A stretch of DNA of 18,691 nucleotides, from NCBI GenBank assembly GCA_037178675.1, contig JAYMGJ010000057.1, forward strand, positions 1-18,691, given 5' to 3'. The notes beneath the pieces are model-generated. The model worked only from the letters and a program-made list of their open reading frames with translations. It made no database searches and had not been told where the DNA came from. Below are positions 1 to 8,156 of the stretch, piece by piece (position 1 is the stretch's first letter; each line of letters starts with the position of its first letter). This DNA is from Scleroderma bovista (lineage: Eukaryota; Basidiomycota; Agaricomycetes; Boletales; Sclerodermataceae). Made by a program: the position numbers and the translations under genes.

Positions 1-509
1 GCCCACCGAGGATCAGGAACAGTAATGTGACTATCAATGTATCCGTAAAAACGGTCATGGCTGATGAGAAAAAGCTGTTCCTCCCTACTAAGAGGCAAAG
101 GCCTCCTAATATGTCCCATGTTTCCACTAAGTGTATCACCGCTGTGGTGTTCCCTTGGTTGATACAAGCGGTAATTCCGCATAGCTTCTCTCCAATAGAA
201 GTCCACCGTTTGATGAACACTAGGAGGTGCTGCAGTATCAATGATGACGAGTTCATCATCGTCTTCAAAGGGGTTGTGAACAGGAGGTAATGGTAACTCC
301 ACGTTAACAATGGGAGGAGGAGCAGGGCGTGGCTGCAAGGTAACCAAGAGACGAACTGCATAGCACACAAAAAGTGCGGCAATGTAGTTGTATCTCCAGC
401 GTTCAAACCAAAACACAAACGAAGAATATATCGTAAGAGATATCGATATCACGGCAAAGACAAACGGTAACTCGTGAAGAACTTCAGCTACGAGCTGTCT
501 AAGGTTCAT
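1..509 (-). CDS. Partial ORF with two predicted membrane helices, in the Gag position of the copia-like element
   Basis: The frame opens at the ATG at 509 and stays open for 169 codons to the window edge, so it is 3'-partial. I do not recognise the protein. An amphipathic start (MNLRQLVAEVLHELP) leads into a hydrophobic stretch at about residues 14-36 and a second at about 40-58, with FERWRYN between. A Pro-rich and acidic linker follows (PRPAPPP, then NPFEDDDELVII), then a soluble part containing VDFYWREAMRNYRLYQP. A copia Gag would normally begin with a soluble domain and lacks such helices. It is the first ORF after the primer-binding site, so it should be expressed from the LTR if the element is active. 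It could be a captured host gene, an extra element-encoded membrane protein, or a host gene that happens to lie beside an LTR. Confidence 0.5.
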   Translation of the reverse strand, partial: MNLRQLVAEVLHELPFVFAVISISLTIYSSFVFWFERWRYNYIAALFVCYAVRLLVTLQPRPAPPPIVNVELPLPPVHNPFEDDDELVIIDTAAPPSVHQTVDFYWREAMRNYRLYQPREHHSGDTLSGNMGHIRRPLPLSREEQLFLISHDRFYGYIDSHITVPDPRW

Positions 510-565
510 AGCAGGAGGCAGTGACGAAGACAGAACTGCCGTATACTTCCTGGTATGGCCTTAAA

Positions 566-579
566 CAGGGCTCATAACC
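566..579 (-). other. primer-binding site, half-tRNA type (initiator tRNA-Met anticodon arm)
   Basis: The minus strand reads GGTTATGAGCCCTG, complementary to CAGGGCTCATAACC. That is the anticodon stem-loop sequence of fungal initiator tRNA-Met (it matches the yeast tRNA as I remember it), centred on the CAT anticodon. It abuts the LTR end with no spacer. Pairing stops after 14 nt. Confidence 0.65.
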
Positions 580-952
580 TGTAGCAACAAAACTGGGGCA
601 ACAGCAACGGGGTAGCGCAAGCGTACCTTTGATTAGCTAGTAGCTGGTTCTTGAAGTTGAGTTGTTTGAAGTAGCGAGTAATGAGAGAACAGTTGAACTG
701 TATTGAACTAAGGAACTACAGGGAATCCTACGGGGTATATATACCTGTGGTACATGGTCTGTGCGTAGATAAGTATTATTCTAGCCTATTTCACCATATT
801 CCCATATGTAGTAGGTGCAGTTTCCATAAACGTAGTTATCTGGAAACGTGCCTGTAACGTGCATCAGCATGTGTTATACACGTGCCTTGCATGTGATAGT
901 TCTGGCTATCTTGTGGAGCCGGTCATGTGATCTACCGGTATTCCGGTTGACA
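580..952 (-). repeat. LTR of the copia-like element (373 bp, inferred bounds)
   Basis: On the minus strand it begins TGTCAACCGG and ends TTGCTACA, giving the usual TG...CA termini. A TATATATA stretch lies at 735-744. The inner boundary at 580 is well fixed by the primer-binding site that starts at the next base. The outer boundary is less certain; TGTGATT starting at 966 is an alternative. Confidence 0.55.
735..744 (-). promoter_or_regulatory. TATA box of the copia-like LTR
   Basis: A TATATATA run lies inside the LTR, about 210 bp from its start and 155 bp before its end on the minus strand, a plausible position for the LTR promoter. Confidence 0.45.
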
Positions 953-1246
953 CTACTCCGAATCACATGTAACTGTGATCTCTGGAAATCTCCAAGATTA
1001 GATTAAGATAAGATATAATCATACTTTCTTGTCGACAGTAATATCCTGGTCTGTCTCTACATTTGTAGTCACTATCACCTTCATGCCTATTGCTAGTTCC
1101 ACCATGGCTAGCAATCATTCTTGCTTGGACCTCTTGTTTGACAATCATGTGGCCAGTGGCATGCCCTTGGATGGTGTCTTCTGCATAGCAGATGAAGAGA
1201 TCAATACTATATACTAGTTACTAGTGCTATGCATCTGATAGCCATC
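953..1246. other. spacer between the retroelement and the MITE
   Basis: AT-rich sequence. Short open frames on both strands (about 60 codons) overlap one another and show no domain, splice or composition support. I see no gene or repeat here. Confidence 0.5.
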
Positions 1247-1320
1247 AGGTAATCAATTTAAGCAGTCCAAAGTGCATGCAGCAAGCAAGGGTTCTGCCGA
1301 CGCAGGTGGCATTTCGAGTT
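1247..1320 (+). repeat. MITE left inverted repeat (74 bp)
   Basis: Starts AGGTAATCAATTTAAGC and ends GGCATTTCGAGTT. Three mismatches to the right arm lie near arm positions 11, 19 and 60. Confidence 0.85.
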
Positions 1321-1440
1321 CAATATTTAGACATTAATATCCTCGAAGCAACCAGATATTAAATAGTGTGATAAAGACAAAAGCATGGAGGGTAGTACTA
1401 ATCGACACTGAATCTGATATTTATTTATTCATCATCTCAT

Positions 1441-1480
1441 AACTCGAAATGCCGCCTGCGTCGGCAGAACCCTTGCTTGC
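1441..1480 (-). repeat. MITE right inverted repeat, inner 40 bp
   Basis: AACTCGAAATGCC onward pairs with 1281-1320 of the left arm. It stops where the solo LTR begins and resumes at 2158. Confidence 0.85.
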
Positions 1481-2152
1481 TGTCACGACCGCGTGACGCC
1501 TTCTGACTCCGCAAGGCCCCTAGTCTGCTGCAGACTCAAGTCCGATCGTGATCGGACACCTCCGACGCTACATACCCATCTCCGCTCCGACTTTTTGACG
1601 CTGTGTCTCCTTTTAGTATATAGTTCCGCGCCTATGCCTCCGGTTATTGTATGTTTCCGTTCCACTCCTGTTCCTGTTTCCTTTATTCCAGTTTTAGATT
1701 AGATCTGACTACTCATAGCTGTGCTCCATTAACCTTTTGATCCGTCACGCTTATCATTGATCTCCGTTCCGTGTACCTTATTCATCCGTTTGTCATCCGC
1801 AGACTCTTAGCTATGTCTCCGCTATGTCTCTCTCCGCTTCTCGGTTACTGTACATATCTGGTGTATAGTATAAGTACTCCGCACGCTGAGGGGATTGTCC
1901 CTCAGTTCGAATATCAGCTTGAATACCTCTCACGAACTCCTCCGTCTCCGCTCTCTGTCTCCGTTGTCGTTCGACATCTCCGATTACCTTCGGACCTCTG
2001 TTCTCTGAAATACGAGGACTAGTATTCGCAAGGGCGCAGCACATATGCTGAAGCCAACATCCTCAAACCTCCCGCAAACTTATCCCTCAGTTCCCAGACT
2101 TCGCGCTGAGCTCCGCTGTCGTCGGAGTTCGTCGGAGGAAATGGTTCTGACA
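1481..2152 (+). mobile_element. solo LTR 1, Ty3/gypsy-like (672 bp)
   Basis: Begins TGTCACGACC and ends GGTTCTGACA, so the termini are TGTCA...TGACA. It is flanked by the direct repeat CTTGC at 1476-1480 and 2153-2157. It holds no coding frame and no internal region, so it is a solo LTR left by recombination. A TATA box (TATAAGTA) lies at 1869-1876 and TCAGTTCGAATATC follows at 1902. The sequence is rich in CTCCG words. Ty3/gypsy is inferred from the 5-bp duplication and the TGTCA ends, not from any coding sequence. Confidence 0.85.
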
Positions 2153-2157
2153 CTTGC

Positions 2158-2191
2158 TGCATGCACTTTGGATTGCTTAAGTTGATTACCT
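2158..2191 (-). repeat. MITE right inverted repeat, outer 34 bp
   Basis: TGCATGCACTTTGG through GATTACCT pairs with 1247-1280. It lies just past the second copy of the solo LTR's CTTGC duplication. Confidence 0.85.
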
Positions 2192-2276
2192 AATGAAGGG
2201 CAAATTTTATATTTCTCACGCTCGTCCAGAAAAGGGAACATTTTCCAAACCGGCAGGTTCTCATGATTTAATGAAC

Positions 2277-2313
2277 TCCCAGAACCCTTGCTTTGCAAGC
2301 AAGGGAATTGGGA
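2277..2313. repeat. imperfect hairpin sharing words with the MITE arm
   Basis: TCCCAGAACCCTTGCTT is followed after two bases by CAAGCAAGGGAATTGGGA, forming an inverted repeat with about three mismatches. The words AGAACCCTTGCTT and GCAAGCAAGGG also occur in the MITE arms, so this may be a MITE fragment. Confidence 0.4.
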
Positions 2314-2325
2314 ATTTATGCTGAG

Positions 2326-2949
2326 TGTCACGACTGTGACATCTGATCACCCTGTACCCTATTGTCCGATCGCGTCCACGCGTTCGCCGTCCGTTTATTG
2401 TATGTACTCCCTTTTCCGTTTCTCTCTATCTGTCCTGTATCGCCACCGATCGGTGAGTGTGTTGTCCGTTCTGTCTCCCTGTACGATTACCTAATATGTT
2501 TCCTTTCTTGTTTCCGGTTACTATACGTTCCCGTCCCGTTGCATTACTAATACGATACTCATTGGTAATCTGGTTATCGCACTTACCGTACTTACTCAGC
2601 GCGCAGCGCGACTGCGCTTGTCATTCGTCGGTAATCCCAACTTCCTGTACATTGCCTCATCTGTTCCACTCAGTATAAATACCTAGATACTCGGTCTGTT
2701 GTAGTTTCAGTTCGAATATCGAATAAGATACTTCTCCTCTGTTCTCCTTTCGCACTCTCCGTCTCTGTCTCGTGCAAGCACTCGGTTGTAGACTGTTTAC
2801 CCTCGGGCTCTCTGTTAGACCCTCGGTTGGCCTTCCTATTACTCGGGAAGCGCGACTACGCTACATAGTATCTCGGTCTTACCGCTAGGCCAACCTCTGA
2901 CCCCCAGACCCCCCGTAGAGATCAGATCGGTGAAGAACTGGTCTTGACA
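2326..2949 (+). mobile_element. solo LTR 2, Ty3/gypsy-like (624 bp), in the 3' flank of the DUF6534-type gene
   Basis: Begins TGTCACGACT and ends GGTCTTGACA, flanked by a perfect 5-bp duplication CTGAG (2321-2325 and 2950-2954). A TATA box (TATAAATA) lies at 2674-2681 and TCAGTTCGAATATC at 2707, the same 33-bp spacing as in solo LTR 1. No internal coding region is present. It ends 42 bp downstream of the stop codon of the minus-strand gene at 2992, so it probably lies in that gene's 3' untranslated region, in the opposite orientation. Confidence 0.88.
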
Positions 2950-2991
2950 CTGAGTGAGACCTCGTTATTCCCCGGGGCAATGACAAGTTCA

Positions 2992-4687
2992 CTAAGTATA
3001 ACCTCCGTATGATGACAAGGCTTCCTCTGATTGTCGTTGATTGAGGCTGCAATAGTTGCCATATTTACTAAGCTTGTTTCCGCTGCGAGCAATGTGAACG
3101 ACTCACGACAACAATGCTGAGTTTGCATATACTACATAGGACCTGAGTGGGCATTGCAACATACGTAAAAATTTCAAGCTTACCTTTTGCTTGAATGAGG
3201 CCGAAGAACATGTACAGCAGACTGTTCCGGGAGGCCAATAGCTATTCCAGGTGTTCTCGCCTCAGCAAACTAGATCACAACAATATTTTGCATACGGAAA
3301 TCAGCTCCATTATTGCAACCATGCTGGGTTACGAATGTGAGGTCAAATGATGAAGAATAAATGAAGAGGAAAACCTTGTAAGTGCACCTGTGGCTACAAT
3401 ATATGTCAGTAAACGGGTCACAAGTTGCGTGGATCTGTAACCAAAGGTTTCGTGAAAGATTGACATTGTCGACGTGGTTATTCCAACCTTGTCGTGCGCC
3501 TGGTATATAGGTAGTATGAGAGAATCGATGCCATGAGTGTATCTTCAAAAACAGCAAGGGGTAATGTAACAACCAGGATCGCCTACAATAATGTTTTGTG
3601 AGTGACTTCGTATGAGATCACGGAATCGAACATTTGCGTCATGCTCGGCTGATTCCCATGTATTGTAAATAAAACTGTAAGCTTTTATCAGAGCAATGGT
3701 TGGGAAAATCTGGTGAAGGCACTTACCCCAGTATTATCACAGCCATTGCAAGTACTACAACCATGCTCGTTGGCGCTCAGTAGCTGGTCTGGGATGAAAC
3801 TTACTGAAGCGGCTGATTGTCAGAAACACCTGTGATCTGGAATGAGTCCAGCTCTCTTTCCAGAGTGGATAGTGCAAACTCACCAACAGACATGCAGCTC
3901 GGATATCCTTGGAAACTTGACGGTGCATAAGGATCTCCAAAAATGCAGCCCCACAACCGCTTACATTTCCATACTCGCCAAGTGAAATACCTGAATAGAA
4001 ATTGACACATTGTAAGGTTTATTGTGGCATGCATGTGACGTACATATTTACGAAAAGAATAACAACGAGCTGGAGGATGAACAATTTGAGGACATTCAAG
4101 AATGGAATAGATAACGAAGACTTACCCCTACTTGGCTACTAACCTATGCGCCATCAGCCGGAGCTTTGATTGAATGATTGTGTTGTATGCACCAAAAGGT
4201 CCCTATACTAATTGAGGAAAGGGAAGTTGAGAGGGAAATGGGGCATATGTACCTGTTAATGTAAGCGAGCCCAGAAACGTTACCAAAGCCTTGTATTAAA
4301 TACGCATTATTGAAAGATATTACAAATCCACTTTGAATAGTCTCAAGGATCCTGAAGCGGAATGCATAAGAAGCTGGTGGATAGGGTGGGAACAATCACT
4401 TGATACCAAATTATGGCCACCTGGCATAGAACGCTCAGTTCCCGAGTACTAATTGCAGTGATTATGTGAAAGTTATATATACCAGTAGCTTCAAAAATGT
4501 GTTGTCATCGGGGTAGGTCTGGTAGTAGAAAAAAGTCTGCACACAGCTGATCCCATAAAATCTGGCCAGTCCTCAGATTTTTACCAGGCTGAAGTTCACT
4601 TCAGACTCACAATATGCTGAAGAAGGATCCAACTAATGGGGCCTGCATCACCACATATGCATAGTACACTGGAGAGAAAGAAGCCAT
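2992..4687 (-). CDS. DUF6534-like seven-transmembrane protein, 17 exons, 258 aa
   Basis: Exons read from the start: 4687-4611, 4561-4483, 4420-4407, 4351-4253, 4202-4193, 4143-4126, 4069-4044, 3990-3965, 3829-3805, 3765-3727, 3674-3632, 3582-3488, 3434-3375, 3323-3296, 3241-3184, 3131-3107, 3046-2992. All junctions are GT-AG, phases agree throughout, and the total is 777 nt. Seven hydrophobic segments fall at about residues 10-38, 50-76, 95-113, 124-142, 153-178, 190-213 and 217-241. Landmarks match the basidiomycete family as I know it: QTFFYYQTYPDD after helix 1, WILETIQSGF in helix 2, GFGNVSGL after it, WRVWK after helix 3, LTYIVATGALTS in helix 6, and AKVYANSALLSLNQRQ at the C-terminus. 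The family's function is unknown; these are integral membrane proteins, often multicopy in agaricomycetes. Exons of 10 and 14 nt are unusual. Weakest points are the GTTCGA donor at 3631, the 39-nt intron 3766-3804 and the 135-nt intron 3830-3964. The gene appears intact. Confidence 0.82.
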
Positions 4688-4733
4688 GGCACTGTTGCAG
4701 AACGGGTATGTACGAGAAAGCAGTGAGGACTCG

Positions 4734-4741
4734 CCTTTATA
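4734..4741 (-). promoter_or_regulatory. TATA box of the DUF6534-type gene
   Basis: TATAAAGG on the minus strand, about 47 bp upstream of the ATG at 4687. Confidence 0.5.
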
Positions 4742-5326
4742 TCTGGAAACAGTGCAAGAGTCCATATAGAGGTACTAGTTTCCATTACATAAAGTAGCCA
4801 GTATAGTCGAAAAGCCGCACAAGCCGCACATCATGACTGCTGTGCTACTTATGAATCGGTTAGCAAGATAGCGTCCTAGCGGAATTGGTGTGCAGGAAAC
4901 AAGATGGTAGCGACTGCCTAAACTTCATGTCAAGTCCTTGGTTGGACGTGACCCTTGACATTAGTTGGCCAGGACCGCCAGGCCAACTGGTAAGGTGGGC
5001 GGGTGTTGCAGCACTGATAAACTTTCGTGGGGTTCTATCACCGCAATAAGCTATGCGCATTGGTGTATGGCAGTACTAGCTCCAGAGGTGCATCAATCAA
5101 ATTGACTGGTACTAATCAAGAAACTGACCACAACCAAGATCAACTCGGAACCAGACGTTTGGGGGGATTCAGAAATTCCCTTTATTTCCAAATCCCGGAA
5201 TGGATATCGCTTGGATTGCAGAGTCAAAGAGCTGTTTCTCACTTTGGCGGTTGGTGTTGAGGGGGATAAGACGCTTATTATGTAAGTAAGGCGAAATGCA
5301 AGAACTTCCTCAAAGACAACTGTTTA
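4742..5326. other. spacer upstream of the DUF6534-type gene, up to the Harbinger element
   Basis: Promoter-side sequence of the minus-strand gene. It contains one short perfect inverted repeat, AGTTGGCC at 4963-4970 and GGCCAACT at 4981-4988. Small open frames on both strands have no supporting features. The TTA at 5324-5326 is the left target duplication of the Harbinger element. Confidence 0.5.
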
Positions 5327-5378
5327 GAGCCCGTACGGTAGTCTTCGCTTACTGTCGCTTCCTGCTTGTAATATTTTG
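5327..5378 (+). repeat. Harbinger left terminal inverted repeat
   Basis: GAGCCCGTACGGTAGTCTTC through GTAATATTTTG. It pairs with 9855-9906, with a single T/G difference at repeat position 41. Confidence 0.92.
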
Positions 5379-5408
5379 TGCAATTTGGCATGCAAGGGTC
5401 GGAGTTAG

Positions 5409-8027
5409 ATGTTTGAATACCAGCTAGTACCCCTCATGGAACCTGATAGCGATGGGCAAGAATTCATACGGGCACAAGTCCTCACCATCACCCAAACACT
5501 ACTTAAACTAATGGTAGATCTCCTTGCCCAAGATCTCCCAAGGAGCCCACGGCCATACCATACGTCTGTACTTTCTGGTGAAGGATGGATCATCGAGCTT
5601 ATACTGGATCACCCGGATCGCATTCGGTGTGAGTTGGGTATGAGTGCTTATACATTCAGAGATATCACTATGGAGCTCCAAAGACATGGCCACAAAGCTT
5701 CGGATTGTGTCACCCTCTGTCATATCCATACTTTTCCAGTCGCAACTCCGGTCTAACCATGGCCCGCCTGACCTCTCCTTAGGCATAGATGCAACTCCGG
5801 ATCTAGTCCGGCCATCTCCAGCCCTATAGCTGCACTCCAGCTCAACTCCGGTCACTACGTCCATCTCCGCCTCAGGACTAACCCCTGTCTTCCTACAGAC
5901 AGATCCGTGGTCTAACTCCTCCATGTCGGACCTGTACCTACCACTAGTCGCTACTCCGGTTTCAGTCCGGCCACTCCCTTAGCCTTGTCTGCGACGTAGC
6001 CCAACTCCGGCTGGTACATCCAACTCCGGCTCAGTTCTGCTCCTGCTCCTGCTCCACTTCCTCTGTCAGGTCCACCAAAGGCTTAGGACATTTCCATGTC
6101 CAACTCCGGACCTTCCTCCAGCTACTCCGCCCTTCCTCCACCTGTGCACTCCCTCCGCTCTTGCACTTCCTCCGGTCGTGCACTTCCTCCGGTCCCACTT
6201 CCTCCGGTCCTGGACATCGCTTCGGACTTAACATTAGTTAAGTCCACCTCTGACCCTTACCTGTCCTCTTCCGACCTAGTTCCCTTGTCCCTGCTTTTCC
6301 TCCGTTGTCCCTGTAACTCTAGTTCCCCGTGTCTGCTTCCGCTCCGGTTTATTTTCCTGTCCCTGCTTTATTTTCTTGTACCTGGTTTATTTTCCTGTCT
6401 GCTTCTGCTCCATCCCTTGTCTCGACATTAAGGTGTTTACTTGTCACCGTATATACTCACCTTAGTTTCATTACTATATAAACTACCATACTCCGGCCTA
6501 GTAGTCCTTAGATCAAATCTCGACTAAGATACTCCCCACTCTGTACTACCCATTATGCTCTCCTAATCCATCTGTTCATTTGAACTCCTGAACTCCGGCC
6601 AACTCCGGCCTCCGTCCTATCTCGTCCCCTTGGTCCTATGTCCGATCCTAGCAAGTCTCCTACTTGCACGAGGGCAAAAGCCACCTCTGTCCCAGACTCG
6701 ACGCTAGACCTCTCAGGACTTATCCCACCTCTGGGATGTCCTTCATCCGGACAAACTGCACTTTACTCCGGTCCACTTTCCCGCGGTCCGGACTAACTCC
6801 GCAAAACCCGGACTTACTTCCAGTGCTCCTCCAGCGCCCGGACTTCGTCCGTATGACCCGGACTTGACTCTCTGCACTAAGTAGCACATACTAGTGTCAG
6901 GACTTACCTCCTCATTAGTTCCCTGCACCCCTGGACCTCCTAGTAAGATCATTGAGGAGAACCGGTCTTGACACCCTTGAGGAGCAACTGGCAATATTCT
7001 TGTATACGTGTGTTACCGGCCTTTCTATCAGACATGTTGGGGAGCGGTTCCAAAGATCCAATGACACGATATCCAGGTGTGTGGTACAATCGTCTCTGCA
7101 TTCAATATCTGACCGCTCTTTGCATAGATACTTCCGCGATATTCTCATCTCAACCATTCTACTCCCAATATATTTCACTTTCGTCATCCACTGCCGTCCA
7201 TCCAGCGATCAATAACTATTGATTCATGCCATATTTCAAGGACGCTATTGGTGCCATTGATGGCAGCCACATCCCTGCAGCTCCCCCACGCCATGAACAT
7301 ACCGCATATTGGAATCGCAAGGGGTTCCTGTCTCAAAACTGCCTATTCGCATGTGACTTTGGCATGCAATTCACTTACACATTGACTGGCTGGGAGGGAT
7401 CAGCAACGGACGCTCGTGTGTTCCAAGATGCCTGTGCGTCAAGCCTCATGATTCCACAGGGGAAGTATCTTCTTGGGGACGCTGGGTTCCCAGCTTCATC
7501 GACAAACCTTCTTGTACCGTATCGCAGCACACGTTATCACCTGGCTGAATGGCGCCAGGCATCCCTAAGGTGAGCACTGACTGAAACATAGTTTATTTAC
7601 TCATTCTCGTTCTTAAAGGCCAGCAAACAAAGAAGAACTCTTCAATTTGCGTCACTCATCAGCACAGAACGTTATTGAATGGATCTTTGGTGTCATCAAG
7701 CGTCGTTTTCGAATCCTTCTTCTCGCCGCAGAATATTCCATCGACATTCAATCCCGCATCCCAGTCGCACTCTGTGTCATCCACAATATTGTCTCGTCCT
7801 ACAATCCAAACGATGACGGAGTAGAGCAATGGGATCCGGTGGTGGAACAGGAGGCTGGCAGTGGGGTTGGTCCAGAAGATGACGAGGATGATGAGGACAA
7901 GCTGGACAACAGTGAGGGCGAACAGGCGGATGGTTCTGTTCCACAACAACAAACACGCAACCAACTTCGCGACACCATTGCTCAAGCAATGTGGGTCGAC
8001 TACCAAGTTGCTCTGCAGAATCAGTAG
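5409..8027 (+). pseudogene. PIF/Harbinger DDE transposase, split by a solo LTR and carrying one in-frame TGA
   Basis: Segments: 5409-5717, then (after LTR 5718-6973 and duplication 6974-6978) 6979-7076, 7128-7569 and 7619-8027. A TAG directly precedes the ATG in frame, which fixes the start. Across the LTR, ...ASDCVTL joins EEQLAIFLYTCV in frame. The first part has the family's helix-turn-helix region (LGMSAYTFRDITMELQ, then GLSIRHVGERFQRSNDTISRY). The DDE_Tnp_4 catalytic residues are all present: Asp in GAIDGSH (7259), Asp in GSATDARVF (7409) and Glu in NVIEWIFGVIKRRF (7677). An acidic tail follows. Introns are about 7077-7127 and 7570-7618; starting the first two bases later, at the GTGTGG donor (7079), keeps the frame open into IFSSQPFYSQY. 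A TGA at 7220-7222 interrupts NNY-FMPYFKDAIG. It would nick and paste the element at TWA sites, but this copy is broken. Confidence 0.9.
5718..6973 (+). mobile_element. solo LTR 3, Ty3/gypsy-like (1256 bp), inside the Harbinger transposase gene
   Basis: Begins TGTCATATCC and ends GGTCTTGACA. It is flanked by CCCTC (5713-5717) and CCCTT (6974-6978), a 5-bp duplication with one substitution. Removing it restores the transposase frame exactly. TATATAAA lies at 6475-6482 and a diverged copy of the start-site motif (TTAGATCAAATCTCGA) at 6508, 33 bp further. The last 15 bases closely match those of solo LTR 2. The body is full of CTCCGG words. It is about twice the length of the other two LTRs, with the extra length mostly upstream of the TATA box. 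I see no coding region. Confidence 0.87.
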
Positions 8028-8156
8028 TTATAGATACGTACATCGCTTGTCTTTTTTCTTACTATCAATCATGTTTGACTTTTGTTGCGTGGACACGACC
8101 ATGAATACAATTGCATGTGGAAAACAACAGAATGGCAACAACACTACAGACTACGG

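Larger units (their letters stand above)
1..952 (-). mobile_element. 5' end of a Ty1/copia-like LTR retroelement, truncated by the window edge
   Basis: Read on the minus strand, the order is: a TG...CA-bounded repeat with a TATA box (952 to 580), a primer-binding site directly after it (579 to 566), a leader of about 56 nt, and an open frame from 509 that leaves the window. This is the 5' order of an LTR retrotransposon. The primer site matches the anticodon arm rather than the 3' end of initiator tRNA-Met, the half-tRNA priming known from Drosophila copia and some fungal copia elements. No protease, integrase or reverse transcriptase is visible because the element continues past base 1. The outer LTR boundary at 952 is inferred from the TGTCAACC start and cannot be confirmed without the second LTR. 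Confidence 0.6.
1247..2191. mobile_element. MITE-like element with 74-bp inverted repeats, right arm split by a solo LTR
   Basis: Bases 1247-1320 are the inverted complement of 1441-1480 joined to 2158-2191, with 71 of 74 positions identical. Removing the intervening LTR and one copy of its target duplication leaves an element of about 268 bp: two 74-bp arms around an AT-rich core of 120 bp with no coding capacity. This is the form of a foldback MITE. Its outer ends start AGGTAATCAA. I found no convincing target-site duplication next to the arms, so its superfamily is unassigned. Confidence 0.8.

Noticed and set aside
566..579. A possible tRNA fragment.
   Set aside because: Only 14 nt match the initiator anticodon arm, and their position directly after an LTR end fits a primer-binding site; no cloverleaf can be formed.
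2922..3128. A minus-strand frame of 68 codons that appears to fuse the DUF6534-type gene end to solo LTR 2, with the stop inside the LTR.
   Set aside because: Splicing 3106-3047 in the correct phase gives LNQRQSEE... and a natural stop at 2992, before the LTR.
3800..4034. An apparent decay of the DUF6534-type gene because of stops in all minus-strand frames.
   Set aside because: Short introns with consistent phases remove every stop and restore helices 3 and 4.
5508..5924. A 138-codon minus-strand frame.
   Set aside because: It spans the junction of the transposase gene and solo LTR 3 on the antisense strand and has no family features.
7128..7150. An apparent frameshift after the first transposase intron (RYFRDIL versus IFSSQPF).
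   Set aside because: Using the GTGTGG donor two bases later keeps the frame open, so a frameshift is not required.
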